A DNA stretch of 64,000 nucleotides. It comes from JACKII01 sp965202745. GTDB taxonomy: Bacteria; Pseudomonadota; Alphaproteobacteria; Bin95. Under the pieces are notes generated by a model, which was given only the letters and a program-made list of their open reading frames with translations, had not been told where the DNA came from and did no database searches. Shown piece by piece: positions 54,392 to 63,925 of this stretch (positions are counted from its first letter, which is position 1; each line of letters begins with the position of its first letter). The stretch spans positions 62,001-126,000 of the forward strand of contig CBDBCB010000009.1 of assembly GCA_965202745.1 (NCBI GenBank), read 5' to 3'. The position numbers and the translations under genes were made by a program.

Positions 54392-56044
54392 ATGGCTGAT
54401 GCCCACACAAATAACGACAGTCACGGTTATGGTGGTCACGACGACTACGATGACCACACTCCTAGTTTCTTTGTCCGCTGGTTCTTCTCAACGAACCACA
54501 AAGACATTGGCTCCCTCTATCTGATCTTCAGCGTTGTTGCGGCCATTATCGGCGGCGCGTTTAGCGTAATGATGCGTCTGGAACTGCAAGAGCCTGGCGT
54601 TCAGTTCATGACCGACGCCGCGGGCAACCCGGACGGTCATTTCTGGAACGTTGTGGTGACTGCACACGGTCTGATCATGGTGTTCTTCGTGGTCATGCCC
54701 GCCCTGATTGGCGGCTTTGGCAACTGGTTCCTTCCGATGATGATAGGCGCGCCTGACATGGCGTTCCCGCGCATGAACAACATCAGCTTCTGGTTGCTGG
54801 TCCCGGCCTTCCTGCTGCTGCTGGGCTCCGCGGTGATTGGCGGAGGAGCGGGAACCGGCTGGACGGTCTACGCGCCATTATCAAACGCGGTCTTCCATCC
54901 AGGCATGGCTGTGGATATGGCGATTTTCGCCCTTCACTTGGCGGGTGCCTCGTCCATTCTCGGTGCCGTAAACTTCATCACCACCGTCTTCAACATGCGT
55001 GCGCCGGGCATGACCCTGCACCGTATGCCGCTGTTTGTTTGGGCGATGTTGGTAACCGCGTTCCTGTTGCTGCTGGCGGTGCCGGTGCTGGGTGGCGCAA
55101 TCACCATGCTGTTGACCGACCGTAACTTTGGCACGTCCTTCTTCGATCCGGCGGGCGGCGGTGATCCGCTGCTGTATCAGCACCTGTTCTGGTTCTTCGG
55201 TCACCCCGAAGTGTACATCATGATCTTGCCGGCCTTCGGCATTATCAGCCAGGTCATTTCCACCTTTAGCCGCAAGCCGGTGTTCGGGTATCTGGGCATG
55301 GCTTATGCGATGGTCGCTATTGGATTTGTCGGCTTCATCGTCTGGGCGCACCACATGTATACCGCCGGTATTGGTGTGGACACGCGGGCCTATTTCACGG
55401 CGGCGACGATGGTGATTGCGGTACCAACTGGGGTGAAGATCTTCTCGTGGATAGCCACCATGTGGGGCGGCTCTATCACCTTTGAAACGCCAATGCTCTG
55501 GGCGCTGGGCTTCATCTTCCTGTTCACCCTTGGTGGTGTAACGGGCGTTGTGCTGGCCAACGCTGGCGTCGACTTGGCGCTGCATGACACCTACTACGTG
55601 GTGGCGCACTTCCACTACGTGCTGTCGTTGGGCGCGGTGTTCGGCATTATCTGCGGTATCTACTACTGGTTCGGTAAGATGACCGGCCGGCTGATTCCGG
55701 AGTTCGCGGGTAAGATTCACTTCTGGACCACCTTTATCGGCGTGAATCTGGTTTTCTTCCCGCAGCACTTCCTGGGTCTGCAGGGCATGCCGCGCCGCTA
55801 TATCGACTATCCGGACGCGTTGGCGGGTTGGAACATGATCTCGTCAATCGGCACCTATATCTCCTTTGCCTCTATGCTGTTCTTCATTAGCCTGATGATC
55901 TGGTCGATGCGCAACGGCCAGAAGGCGAGTGCGGATTATTGGGGTACCGGTGGAACCACCTGGGAATGGACCGTCAGCTCTCCGCCGCCGTTCCACACTT
56001 TCGAGGATGTTCCGGTCTATGAGGAGAAAGAGGGCGCAAACTGA
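54392..56044 (+). CDS. ctaD: Cytochrome c oxidase subunit I
   Basis: 550 aa, twelve membrane helices. NHKDIGSLYLIFS, haem-ligand His in TAHGLIMVFFVVMPAL, CuB/Tyr region FGHPEVYIMILPAFGIIS, GFIVWAHHMYTAGI and HDTYYVVAHFHYVLS. aa3-type catalytic subunit reducing O2 and pumping protons. Its TGA end confirms UGA is a normal stop in this genome. Confidence 0.98.
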   Translation: MADAHTNNDSHGYGGHDDYDDHTPSFFVRWFFSTNHKDIGSLYLIFSVVAAIIGGAFSVMMRLELQEPGVQFMTDAAGNPDGHFWNVVVTAHGLIMVFFVVMPALIGGFGNWFLPMMIGAPDMAFPRMNNISFWLLVPAFLLLLGSAVIGGGAGTGWTVYAPLSNAVFHPGMAVDMAIFALHLAGASSILGAVNFITTVFNMRAPGMTLHRMPLFVWAMLVTAFLLLLAVPVLGGAITMLLTDRNFGTSFFDPAGGGDPLLYQHLFWFFGHPEVYIMILPAFGIISQVISTFSRKPVFGYLGMAYAMVAIGFVGFIVWAHHMYTAGIGVDTRAYFTAATMVIAVPTGVKIFSWIATMWGGSITFETPMLWALGFIFLFTLGGVTGVVLANAGVDLALHDTYYVVAHFHYVLSLGAVFGIICGIYYWFGKMTGRLIPEFAGKIHFWTTFIGVNLVFFPQHFLGLQGMPRRYIDYPDALAGWNMISSIGTYISFASMLFFISLMIWSMRNGQKASADYWGTGGTTWEWTVSSPPPFHTFEDVPVYEEKEGAN

Positions 56045-56073
56045 GTGCCCTCCGGTATCCGGAAATTAGATCA

Positions 56074-56997
56074 ATGACCTCACCCAACGCTTCCAATCGC
56101 TTGACCCTAGCCGGGCTGGATACCGCACCCAGCCCGGCAGTGGCCGACTTCATTGCCCTGCTGAAGCCGCGGGTGATGTCGCTCGTGGTTTTCACCGGCT
56201 TAGCCGGCATGGTGATGGCACCGGGCGAACTGCATCCAGTATTGGCAGCGGTAGCGATCCTGTGCATCGCAGTCGGCGCCGGCGCTGCCGGTGCGATCAA
56301 CATGTGGTACGACAAGGATATCGACGCCGTGATGGATCGGACGGTTAACCGTCCGATCCCCGCTGGCCGGATGCCCGCAGACCAGGCTCTGGCTTTTGGC
56401 GTGATCCTCTCCATGGGCTCGGTCGCGGTGATGGGATTGGCGGTCAATTGGGTCGCTGCTGCCATGTTGGCGCTGACCATTGGTTTTTATGTCTTCGTCT
56501 ACACCATGTTTCTTAAGCGCCGCACGCCGCAGAACATTGTAATCGGTGGCGCGGCCGGTGCGTTTCCGCCGATGATCGGCTGGGCGGCGGTTAGTGGCGA
56601 GGTAACGCTTGGCAGTGTGCTGCTGTTTGCGCTTATTTTCTTTTGGACGCCGCCGCACTTTTGGGCGCTGAGCCTGGTCAAGGCCAAGGAGTATGCTCGC
56701 GCCGGTGTACCGATGCTGCCGGTGGTGGCGGGTGAGCCCGCAACGCTGCGCCAGATCGTGCTCTACAGCATTATTCTTGTGCCGCTTGGTGTAGCGCCGG
56801 CGTTGATCGGCATTGCCAGTCCTGCCTATGGTGTTGCTGCAGGTGCGCTGGGAACGGTGTTTCTGGGCTTGGCTGTACGGCTGGCCATCGGGCCCGGTCA
56901 CAAGCGGGCGATGGGATTGTTCGGCTATTCGATCCTCTACCTGTTTCTGTTATTCGCCTGGATGATTGCGGAGCGGTTGAGCGGATTATGGAGCTAG
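56074..56997 (+). CDS. ctaB: Protohaem IX farnesyltransferase
   Basis: 307 aa. LLKPRVMSLVVFTGLAGMVM, NMWYDKDIDAVMDRTVNRPI (the Asp-rich prenyl-diphosphate site) and FFWTPPHFWALSLVKAKEYA are diagnostic. Makes haem O for haem A of the oxidase. Placed between ctaD and ctaG as usual in alphaproteobacteria. Confidence 0.97.
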   Translation: MTSPNASNRLTLAGLDTAPSPAVADFIALLKPRVMSLVVFTGLAGMVMAPGELHPVLAAVAILCIAVGAGAAGAINMWYDKDIDAVMDRTVNRPIPAGRMPADQALAFGVILSMGSVAVMGLAVNWVAAAMLALTIGFYVFVYTMFLKRRTPQNIVIGGAAGAFPPMIGWAAVSGEVTLGSVLLFALIFFWTPPHFWALSLVKAKEYARAGVPMLPVVAGEPATLRQIVLYSIILVPLGVAPALIGIASPAYGVAAGALGTVFLGLAVRLAIGPGHKRAMGLFGYSILYLFLLFAWMIAERLSGLWS

Positions 56998-56999
56998 CC

Positions 57000-57140
57000 A
57001 TGGCAGACGATCCTGAAAAGCTTGCTCGCCGACGCCGTCTACGGCATCGCAACCTGGCACTGTTGGCAGTTCTAGTCGGGCTGATGGTAATGTTTTATCT
57101 GGTCACCATTGTGCGCCTGGGAGGAGGGCCGACCGGATGA
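57000..57140 (+). CDS. coxF: CoxF-like small membrane protein
   Basis: 46 aa: a charged MADDPEKLARRRRLRHRN, one membrane helix (LALLAVLVGLMVMFYLVTIV) and RLGGGPTG. Position between ctaB and ctaG and this architecture match the small CoxF proteins of alphaproteobacteria. Starts 2 bases after ctaB and overlaps ctaG by 4 bp. Confidence 0.85.
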   Translation: MADDPEKLARRRRLRHRNLALLAVLVGLMVMFYLVTIVRLGGGPTG

Positions 57141-57733
57141 GCACGCCGTTGAAAGGCAAGAGCAACACGCGGCTGGGCCTGGCCCTGGGCGGCCTTGTCT
57201 TCGGGATGATCGGCTTGTCGTTCGCCGCCGTGCCGCTTTATCAGATTTTCTGCCAAGTCACCGGATTCGGCGGCACGCCGCAAATCGTGACGGAAGGCAG
57301 TGTGCGTGTTTTGGATCGGACGGTTACGGTACGCTTCAATGCGGATCACGATCGCAACCTGCCATGGGAGTTCAAACCGGCGCAATTGTCCACGAAGTTG
57401 AAGCTGGGCGAGCAGGGGCTTGCACACTACACGGCGCGGAACTTCAGCCGGAATTCCATTACCGGAACAGCAACGTTCAATGTCACGCCAGAGAAGGCGG
57501 GGCAGTATTTCAACAAGATTGAGTGCTTCTGCTTCACCGAACAGCGGTTGGAGCCTGGGCAGTCAGTTGATATGCCGGTGGCGTTCTATGTCGATCCGCG
57601 ACTGAATGACGACCCCAGCATGACGGACGTGACCACCATCACACTGTCGTATACGTTCTTCCGCGTAGAAGACGAGCAATCGTCCTCTTCGGAAACAGCA
57701 CAACTTTCCAACCTGCTGACCTCTCGTAACTGA
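57137..57733 (+). CDS. ctaG: Cytochrome c oxidase assembly protein CtaG (Cox11)
   Basis: 198 aa. One N-terminal helix, then VPLYQIFCQVTGFGGTPQIV and, near the copper site, NKIECFCFTEQRLEPGQSVD with the CFCF motif. Delivers copper to CuB of subunit I. Start ATG 57137 overlaps the coxF TGA. Confidence 0.96.
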   Translation: MSTPLKGKSNTRLGLALGGLVFGMIGLSFAAVPLYQIFCQVTGFGGTPQIVTEGSVRVLDRTVTVRFNADHDRNLPWEFKPAQLSTKLKLGEQGLAHYTARNFSRNSITGTATFNVTPEKAGQYFNKIECFCFTEQRLEPGQSVDMPVAFYVDPRLNDDPSMTDVTTITLSYTFFRVEDEQSSSSETAQLSNLLTSRN

Positions 57734-57755
57734 GACCACCGGAGCGCTTAAACCG

Positions 57756-58556
57756 ATGGCCGATTCACACGCCCACGAACAAACCCACCCCTACCATCTG
57801 GTAGACCCCAGTCCCTGGCCATTGATCGGCGCTTTGTCAGCGTTCGTTATGGCATCTGGGGCGCTACTGGTGATGCATCAGAACAGCTACTGGCTGTTGA
57901 TCATCGGTGCCATCATGGTCATGGGTACCATGCTTGGCTGGTGGCGCGATGTTACGGATGAAGCGGAGCATAAGGGCCATCACAACAAGGTTGTGCAGGT
58001 CGGTCTGCGTTATGGCATGTCGTTGTTCATCGCCTCTGAGGTGATGTTCTTCTCCGCATTCTTCTGGGCATTTTTTAACGCCTCCCTATTCCCGACGGCA
58101 CAGATCGATTTCATGTGGCCGCCAGCTCATATTATACCGTTCGACGCCTGGGATCTGCCGTTCCTGAACACGATGATCCTGTTACTTTCCGGCTGCACGG
58201 TTACCTGGGCGCACCACGCGATGCTGGAAGGCAACCGGCGCGACTTGGTTCGCGGTTTGGCGCTTACGGTTGCGCTCGGCGCTCTGTTCACGGCACTCCA
58301 GGCTTATGAGTACAGCCATGCGGCCTTTGGTTTCCGTGAGGGCATTTACTCTTCGACCTTCTATATGGCGACCGGTTTCCATGGCTTCCACGTTCTGGTG
58401 GGCACCATCTTCCTGTTGGTTTGCCTGATCCGCGCCATGCAGGGCCACTTCAAGGAGGATCATCACTTCGGCTTCGAGGCTGCCGCATGGTACTGGCACT
58501 TCGTTGACGTAGTCTGGCTGTTCCTGTTCAGCTGCGTCTATGTCTGGGGCGCTTAA
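57756..58556 (+). CDS. ctaE: Cytochrome c oxidase subunit III
   Basis: 266 aa, seven membrane helices. HPYHLVDPSPWPLIGALSAF at the start, RYGMSLFIASEVMFFSAFFW and AAWYWHFVDVVWLFLFSCVY at the end. Last gene of the operon, followed by a strong terminator. Confidence 0.97.
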   Translation: MADSHAHEQTHPYHLVDPSPWPLIGALSAFVMASGALLVMHQNSYWLLIIGAIMVMGTMLGWWRDVTDEAEHKGHHNKVVQVGLRYGMSLFIASEVMFFSAFFWAFFNASLFPTAQIDFMWPPAHIIPFDAWDLPFLNTMILLLSGCTVTWAHHAMLEGNRRDLVRGLALTVALGALFTALQAYEYSHAAFGFREGIYSSTFYMATGFHGFHVLVGTIFLLVCLIRAMQGHFKEDHHFGFEAAAWYWHFVDVVWLFLFSCVYVWGA

Positions 58557-58599
58557 AGCCCCAGTTCCCTGGCTTGAATGACAGGCTAGGGAGGGACCC

Positions 58600-58645
58600 A
58601 AAAAAAGAGCCGCCGATCCTGACAAGGACCGGCGGCTCTTTTTTT
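58600..58645 (+). terminator. Terminator of the cytochrome oxidase operon
   Basis: AAAAAAAGAGCCGCC and GGCGGCTCTTTTTTT form a 15-pair stem with an inner TCC/GGA extension. The symmetric A-run and T-run suit both strands, so it may also stop hbd transcripts arriving from the right. Confidence 0.95.
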
Positions 58646-58775
58646 GGGCTATGTCTATTGTGTGTGGGGGCAGCTTACTGCCGATCAGTTTTTTTCAGGC
58701 CACACTTTACGCGTGTTGGAGGTTCGTTCGTTGGGGCTGTTGCAAATTTGCCGCTCAATTCAAACCCTGGTTGCT

Positions 58776-59648
58776 CTAGCGTGTGGGTACGGGGTCGGGA
58801 CCGCTATAGTCGTAGAAGCCACGGCCAGCCTTGCGGCCCAACCAGTCCGCCTCCACATACTTCACAAGTAGCGGGCAGGGACGGTATTTCGTATCGGCAA
58901 GGCCATCATAGAGCACCTGCATCACCGCCAGGCAGGTATCCAGGCTGATGAAGTCAGCCAGTTCCAAGGGGCCCATCGGGTGATTGGTGCCGAGCTTCGT
59001 GGCTGTGTCGATGGATTCAACACCGCCCACGCCCTCATACAGGGTGTAGACCGCCTCGTTGATCATCGGCAGCAAAATACGGTTGACGATGAAGGCGGGG
59101 AAGTCTTCGGCAGACACCGGGATCTTGCCCAGTTGCTGGGTCACGGCGCGGAAGATGGCAACGGTCTCTTCTTCCGTTGCGATGCCGCGGATCAGCTCCA
59201 CCAGGTTCATCATCGGCACGGGGTTCATGAAGTGAACACCCATGAAGCGGCCGGGCCGGTCAGTTGACGCCGCCAGGCGGGTAATCGAAATGGAGGAGGT
59301 GTTGGTGGCGATCAACGCATCCGGGCGCAGGTTGGGCACCAGTTTTTCGAAAATCTGGCGTTTGACCGCTTCATTTTCAGTCGCAGCCTCAATAACGATG
59401 TCACAGTCGCCAAAGGATGCGTAATCAATGGTCGTCCGGATGCGGTTTATGGCTTCGGATTTGGTCAGCTCGTCGATCAGGCTGCGCCGAACCTGACGGT
59501 CCATATTGCGCTCCATCTGACTCATGGCCTTTTCCAGCCGGTCTTCGACAATATCCGCCAAGACCACGTCATAGCCAGCTAGTGCGCAGACATGGGCAAT
59601 ACCATTGCTCATCAGGCCCGCACCGATTACGCCGATCTTTTGAACCAT
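58776..59648 (-). CDS. hbd: 3-hydroxybutyryl-CoA dehydrogenase
   Basis: 290 aa. KIGVIGAGLMSNGIAHVCAL (NAD loop), ATNTSSISITRLAA, MGVHFMNPVPMMNLVELIRG (catalytic His) and TKLGTNHPMGPLELADFISL. The second Gly of the usual GxMGxGIA is Ser here (LMSNGIA), a conservative oddity. Interconverts acetoacetyl-CoA and 3-hydroxybutyryl-CoA. Downstream of etfB-etfA in one unit. Confidence 0.95.
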   Translation of the reverse strand: MVQKIGVIGAGLMSNGIAHVCALAGYDVVLADIVEDRLEKAMSQMERNMDRQVRRSLIDELTKSEAINRIRTTIDYASFGDCDIVIEAATENEAVKRQIFEKLVPNLRPDALIATNTSSISITRLAASTDRPGRFMGVHFMNPVPMMNLVELIRGIATEEETVAIFRAVTQQLGKIPVSAEDFPAFIVNRILLPMINEAVYTLYEGVGGVESIDTATKLGTNHPMGPLELADFISLDTCLAVMQVLYDGLADTKYRPCPLLVKYVEADWLGRKAGRGFYDYSGPDPVPTR

Positions 59649-59726
59649 TCATGTATCCTTTGGCCCAGTATAGCTATGCTCCACCGGGTCGTGTAGCGGT
59701 CAGTTGACGCGAGATCGGTGGGCGTC

Positions 59727-60677
59727 TTATCGCTCGGCGCGACACTTTTTGATCTCTTCGGTCAGTTCTGGGACAGCGTTGAACAGGTCGCCGACCAGGC
59801 CGTAATCGGCAACCTGGAAGATCGGGGCTTCTTCGTCCTTGTTGATCGCAACGATCACCTTGGAGTCTTTCATGCCCGCCAAGTGCTGAATCGCGCCGGA
59901 AATACCGACGGCGATATATAGCTCTGGCGCAACGATCTTGCCGGTCTGGCCGACCTGGTAGTCGTTCGGCACGAAGCCGGCGTCCACCGCTGCGCGGGAT
60001 GCGCCCACCGCAGCGCCGAGTTCGTCGGCCAGGGTTTCCAGAATGTTGAAGTTCTCACCAGAGCCCATGCCGCGGCCACCGGAAACGATGATACCGGCCT
60101 GGGTGAGTTCCGGGCGCTCCGACTTGGTCAGTTCGCGGCTGATGAACGAGGAGAGGCCGGCGTCGCCAGCGCTATCGACATTTTCAACACTGGCGGAACC
60201 GCCGGTTGCAGCAGCAGCATCAAACGCCGTTGCGCGCACCGTGATGATCTTCACGCCGTCGGAGGACTTCACCGTGGCGAGCGCGTTGCCGGCGTAGATC
60301 GGGCGCACGAACGTGTCGGCGTCCTTAACTTCGGTGATTTCGGAGATCTGGGCCACGTCGAGCAGGGCTGCGGCGCGAGGCATGATGTTTTTGCCGTGGT
60401 TGGTCGCACCGGCCAGGATGTGGGAGTAACCACCCGCAAGGCTGACAATCAGGTTCGCCACGTTTTCTGCAAGGCCGTTGGTATAGACCGCATCATCGGC
60501 GGCGAGCACTTTGGTCACGCCAGCAATCTGACCACCGGCTGCTGCGGCATCGCCGCAACCTTCGCCAGCTACCAACAGGTGGACGTCAGCATCGATCTGA
60601 GCCGCAGCGGTTACAGCATTGCGGGTCGCCGGTGCGATCTGACCGTTATTTACTTCGGCTACAACGAGGACGCTCAT
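59727..60677 (-). CDS. etfA: Electron transfer flavoprotein alpha subunit
   Basis: 316 aa. SGGRGMGSGENFNILETLAD and the FAD site GQTGKIVAPELYIAVGISGA, IQHLAGMKDSKVIVAINKDE are diagnostic. With EtfB passes electrons from acyl-CoA dehydrogenases to ETF-ubiquinone oxidoreductase. Start overlaps the etfB stop by one base. Confidence 0.97.
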   Translation of the reverse strand: MSVLVVAEVNNGQIAPATRNAVTAAAQIDADVHLLVAGEGCGDAAAAGGQIAGVTKVLAADDAVYTNGLAENVANLIVSLAGGYSHILAGATNHGKNIMPRAAALLDVAQISEITEVKDADTFVRPIYAGNALATVKSSDGVKIITVRATAFDAAAATGGSASVENVDSAGDAGLSSFISRELTKSERPELTQAGIIVSGGRGMGSGENFNILETLADELGAAVGASRAAVDAGFVPNDYQVGQTGKIVAPELYIAVGISGAIQHLAGMKDSKVIVAINKDEEAPIFQVADYGLVGDLFNAVPELTEEIKKCRAER

Positions 60678-61426
60678 CAGATCACCTTCGCTTCGGACAT
60701 CAGTTTCGAGACCAGTTCCTGGACGTCGGCGACTTTGCCGCCGCCTTCACGCTTCGGCGGTTCAGCCACATGCATCACCTGGAGGCGGGGGGTGGTATCG
60801 ACGCCGAGGTCTGCCGGGGTGACTTCCTCAATCGGCTTTTTCTTCGCCTTCATGATGTTCGGCAGAGACGCATAGCGCGGCTCGTTCAGGCGCAGGTCGA
60901 CGGTAACGACGGCGGGCATCGCGATAGACAAGGTCTCAAGACCACCGTCGACTTCGCGGGTTACGGTCGCTTTGTCGCCATCGATCGTGATCTCGCTGGC
61001 AAAGCAGGCCTGGGACCAACCCAGCAGGGCAGAGGTCATCTGGCCCGTCTGATTCGAGTCATCATCGATGGCCTGCTTGCCGACGAGGATAAGCTGAGGC
61101 TCTTCCTTCTCGGCCAGCGCCTTCATGGCTTTAGCAACGGCCAGCGGCTCCAGCTCGTCATCCGTCAGGACGTGGATGCCGCGGTCGGCACCCATGGCGA
61201 GGGCGGTGCGGATGGTTTCGGTGCACTGCTTCGGGCCCATGGATACAGCGACGACATCAGTCGCGACCCCGGCTTCTTTCAGGCGAACCGCTTCTTCGAT
61301 GGAAATTTCATCGAACGGGTTCATGGACATCTTTACGTTCTGGGTCTCGACACCCGTGCCATCCGGCTTTACCCGGATTTTCACGTTGTAGTCGATGACC
61401 CGCTTGACCGGGACCAGGACTTTCAT
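60677..61426 (-). CDS. etfB: Electron transfer flavoprotein beta subunit
   Basis: 249 aa. MKVLVPVKRVIDYNVKIRVK, MNPFDEISIEEAVRLKEAG, AMGADRGIHVL and LVGKQAIDDDSNQTGQMTSA; AMP-binding and ETF recognition-loop regions intact. First of the etfB-etfA pair. Confidence 0.97.
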   Translation of the reverse strand: MKVLVPVKRVIDYNVKIRVKPDGTGVETQNVKMSMNPFDEISIEEAVRLKEAGVATDVVAVSMGPKQCTETIRTALAMGADRGIHVLTDDELEPLAVAKAMKALAEKEEPQLILVGKQAIDDDSNQTGQMTSALLGWSQACFASEITIDGDKATVTREVDGGLETLSIAMPAVVTVDLRLNEPRYASLPNIMKAKKKPIEEVTPADLGVDTTPRLQVMHVAEPPKREGGGKVADVQELVSKLMSEAKVI

Positions 61427-61508
61427 GGGAGGCTTATTCCGCTTGAGGTTTGAGCGCCTGCGAAAGGCGGATTGGAGACGATGTTGTTACGAAGCATGCG
61501 GCTCTCTG

Positions 61509-62072
61509 TCAACGGTTGGCACCTGGGACCCATAGCACGTCGTCGGCACCGTCATTGTTGCAATGGCGGGCCAGGACAAACAGATGGTCTGACAGGCGGT
61601 TGATGTATTGGACGGCTGCTTCGGTTGTCGGTTCGTGAGCGGCCAATTCAGTGATCTGGCGCTCTGCCCGCCGGGCGACGGTGCGGGCGAGGTGCAGGTA
61701 GGCAGCAGCCGCCGTTCCGCCCGGCAGAATGAAAGAGTTCAGGGGTTGCAGCGCTTCGTTCATTGCATCGATCTCGCGCTCCAGGCGCTCGACCTGCTCC
61801 GGCGCGATCCGCAGTGGCTCATAGCCTCTGGTCTCGCTTTCCGGCGTGCAGAGGTCCGCGCCCAGGTCGAACAGGTCGTTCTGGATGCGGGAGAGCATGG
61901 CGTTGGCCTCGCCTGCGGTATGCAGCCGTGCCATGCCAATAGTGGCATTGGCTTCATCCACTGTGCCGTAAGCTTCGACACGCAGGTCATATTTGGGGAC
62001 GCGCTTGCCGGAGCCGAGCGACGTCTCGCCCTTGTCGCCGCCGCGGGTGTAGATTTTCGTCAAGCGGACCAA
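61509..62072 (-). CDS. Corrinoid adenosyltransferase (PduO type)
   Basis: 187 aa from TTG 62072. The N-terminal TKIYTRGGDKGETSLGSGKR is the ATP-binding motif, YGTVDEANATIGMAR and ERQITELAAHEPTTEAAVQY / NRLSDHLFVLARHCN complete the fold. Adenosylates cob(I)alamin to coenzyme B12, used for example by methylmalonyl-CoA mutase. Starts 4 bases after the small membrane gene. Confidence 0.94.
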   Translation of the reverse strand: MVRLTKIYTRGGDKGETSLGSGKRVPKYDLRVEAYGTVDEANATIGMARLHTAGEANAMLSRIQNDLFDLGADLCTPESETRGYEPLRIAPEQVERLEREIDAMNEALQPLNSFILPGGTAAAAYLHLARTVARRAERQITELAAHEPTTEAAVQYINRLSDHLFVLARHCNNDGADDVLWVPGANR

Positions 62073-62076
62073 GGTA

Positions 62077-62279
62077 TTAACTCCCGACGCCGCCGACGAC
62101 GGCCAACAACAGCAGCATAACCGCGCCGAATTGAAGGATCACGCGCGCCTGCATCAGTTTGTTGCCATACTGACGGTTGAACTTGCCACCGCGGGCGAAA
62201 CCGGCAATGCCGGTGACCAGGACCACCACAACCGCCAGAAAGGCGAGGGGGGGATCAGGAAGTAGAGAAAAACTGACAT
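62077..62279 (-). pseudogene. Twin-transmembrane (HIG1-like) protein, C-run frameshift
   Basis: ATG 62279 reads MSVFLYFLIPP, then a run of seven C. Adding one C gives LAFLAVVVVLVTGIAGFARG and GKFNRQYGNKLMQARVILQF, ending LLLLAVVGGVGS at TAA 62077-62079. This is the two-helix HIG1-like protein usually found before the adenosyltransferase in alphaproteobacteria. As the neighbours are intact, the missing C could be a sequencing error or slippage-tolerant. Confidence 0.75.
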
Positions 62280-62283
62280 GCTC

Positions 62284-63779
62284 TTATGTACGGTCGTTCC
62301 TGTCCCGTGATATTGCGGCATGCTGTCCCGCGATGCGGCCGAAGACGGTGCCGCGCATGACGCTGGTGGAGCCGGTGTATGTCCGGTGGTAGACGCCCAT
62401 GGTCTCACCCGCGGCACAGAGGCCGGGCAGGGGGCGGCCGTCCATGTCGAGCACCTGGGCATCCGGGCTACCTTCAGGCCGCCAAAGGTGAAGCAGTTGG
62501 AGCACATGATCGGCCAGGTGCGCCAGGGGCCGCGGTCGAGGGGGGCGGGACCAGTTGCTTTTTGGCGGGATCAAGTCGGGCGCGGTGCGCAGGCCATCCA
62601 ATTCCAGCGGCTTGAAGGCATCGCCTGTTGGCTCTGAGGGACAGGCAGTGTTGTAGGCGTCGATGCTTGCTTTGAGGCGGTCATGATCGATGCCGATCTT
62701 TGCCGCCAATTGCTCCAGCGTATCGGCTTCGATGGGCACCTGGTCAGAGCGAACGCCAAGCCGCCAGTTCGGCACGTCGTCCAGCCGGGCGTCGTGGATG
62801 ACATAGGCGAGGCCCTTTTTCTGCTGAAGGATATCCCGGCTGATGGCCTCGTAGCAGGCATCGGCGGTGGCAGGGGCTTCGTCGGTGAAGCGGTCGCCAT
62901 CAAGATTGACGAGAACGCCATAGTTGAAAGTGACGACCGCAACCTCAATCGCGCCGGAGCGGGGGTCGACCGGCTGTGCGTGGAAGCTGCCAAAGTCGCC
63001 GCCGGGGGCCGCACCGGCTTCCAGGCCCATGCGGATGCCCTCGCCGCGGTTGTAGTAGCCGCCTTTGGCGATGGGGCGGGTCCATTGGACCCTGCGGGCC
63101 GCAATAGCGCGCCAGTATTTCCGAATTGCCCTCGAAGCCTCCGGAAGCGAGCACCACGGACTTGCCGTGACATTCTACGGGACCATTGGGGCCGAGCGCC
63201 TTGATGCCGGTGACACGGCCGGATTCGTCCTGGATCAGGCCTTTTGCCGTGGTTTCATAGTTCATGGTGATCTTGTCTGCGCCTTCGGTCTTGCACCACT
63301 TGGCGAGGGCTTCGACGAGGGCCCAGCTACCGCCGACAGGCGCTAAGCGCGACGTGGAGACGGTGAGGAAATAGATCGGCAGATAGTCGAACTTCGCGCC
63401 CTTGCTTTCCAGCCAGCGGACGGCGGGACCGGTGCCTTCGCCCCACGCTTCGATCAGGGCGGGGTTCTAGGGCAGGCTGGGCGCGGAGCAGGGGCTGCCA
63501 GTCGCTGTAGGGGCGGCTGTAGTCCTTGGTCACTTCGGGGTCGAGGTAACCCGCTGCGTTTTTCGCCAGCCGTTCGGTGAAATCATCGGCAATGGTGTCG
63601 TGGTCCTTCATCCGCCAGAAGGATTCGGTGTAGCGGGTATTGCCGCCACGCTCCTCCATGGTTGCGCGCTCCAGCAAGTGGACGGTTGTGCCGTTTTCAG
63701 CGGCTGATGCGGCGGCGGACAGTCCGGCGATGCCGCAGCCGACAACGATGATGTCGGCGGTGAGGATGTCTTTGGTCAA
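62284..63779 (-). pseudogene. FAD-binding tricarballylate/fumarate-reductase-type flavoprotein, multiply frameshifted
   Basis: MTKDILTADIIVVGCGIAGL with intact GxGxxG starts at 63779. The frame is lost after ALEP (63470), resumes with SKGAKFDYLPIYFLTVSTSR in another frame, then VTGIKALGPNGPVECHGKSV, shifts again at about 63060 (GYYNRGEGIRMGLEAGAAPG) and twice more near 62540. It ends TSVMRGTVFGRIAGQHAA. At least four frameshifts. Second decayed FAD-binding-2 protein in the window. Confidence 0.88.
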
Positions 63780-63867
63780 CGAGCATTTCCTTGGCTATTT
63801 TTCCGGAGATTGCCTTGATCTTGTTTCCTGGTCCATGGCCATGGCAGAGATGCGCGCGCCATGAATG

Positions 63868-63907
63868 TTGACACGCGGGCAGGCCGATTTTAGAACATAA
63901 ATAGAAC
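63868..63907 (+). promoter_or_regulatory. LexA (SOS) box overlapping a promoter
   Basis: GAAC-ATAAATA-GAAC at 63893-63907 is an exact GAAC-N7-GAAC alphaproteobacterial LexA site. A TTGACA at 63868-63873 is 17 bases before TAGAAC (63891-63896), a plausible -10, so LexA would block RNA polymerase. It lies 19 bases ahead of the ATG at 63926. Confidence 0.75.
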
Positions 63908-63925
63908 AAAAGAGAATATATTAGG

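Noticed and set aside
54881..55768. 295-aa open frame antisense to ctaD
   Set aside because: Rich in His, Arg and Gln with no fold-like pattern; shadow of the oxidase gene.
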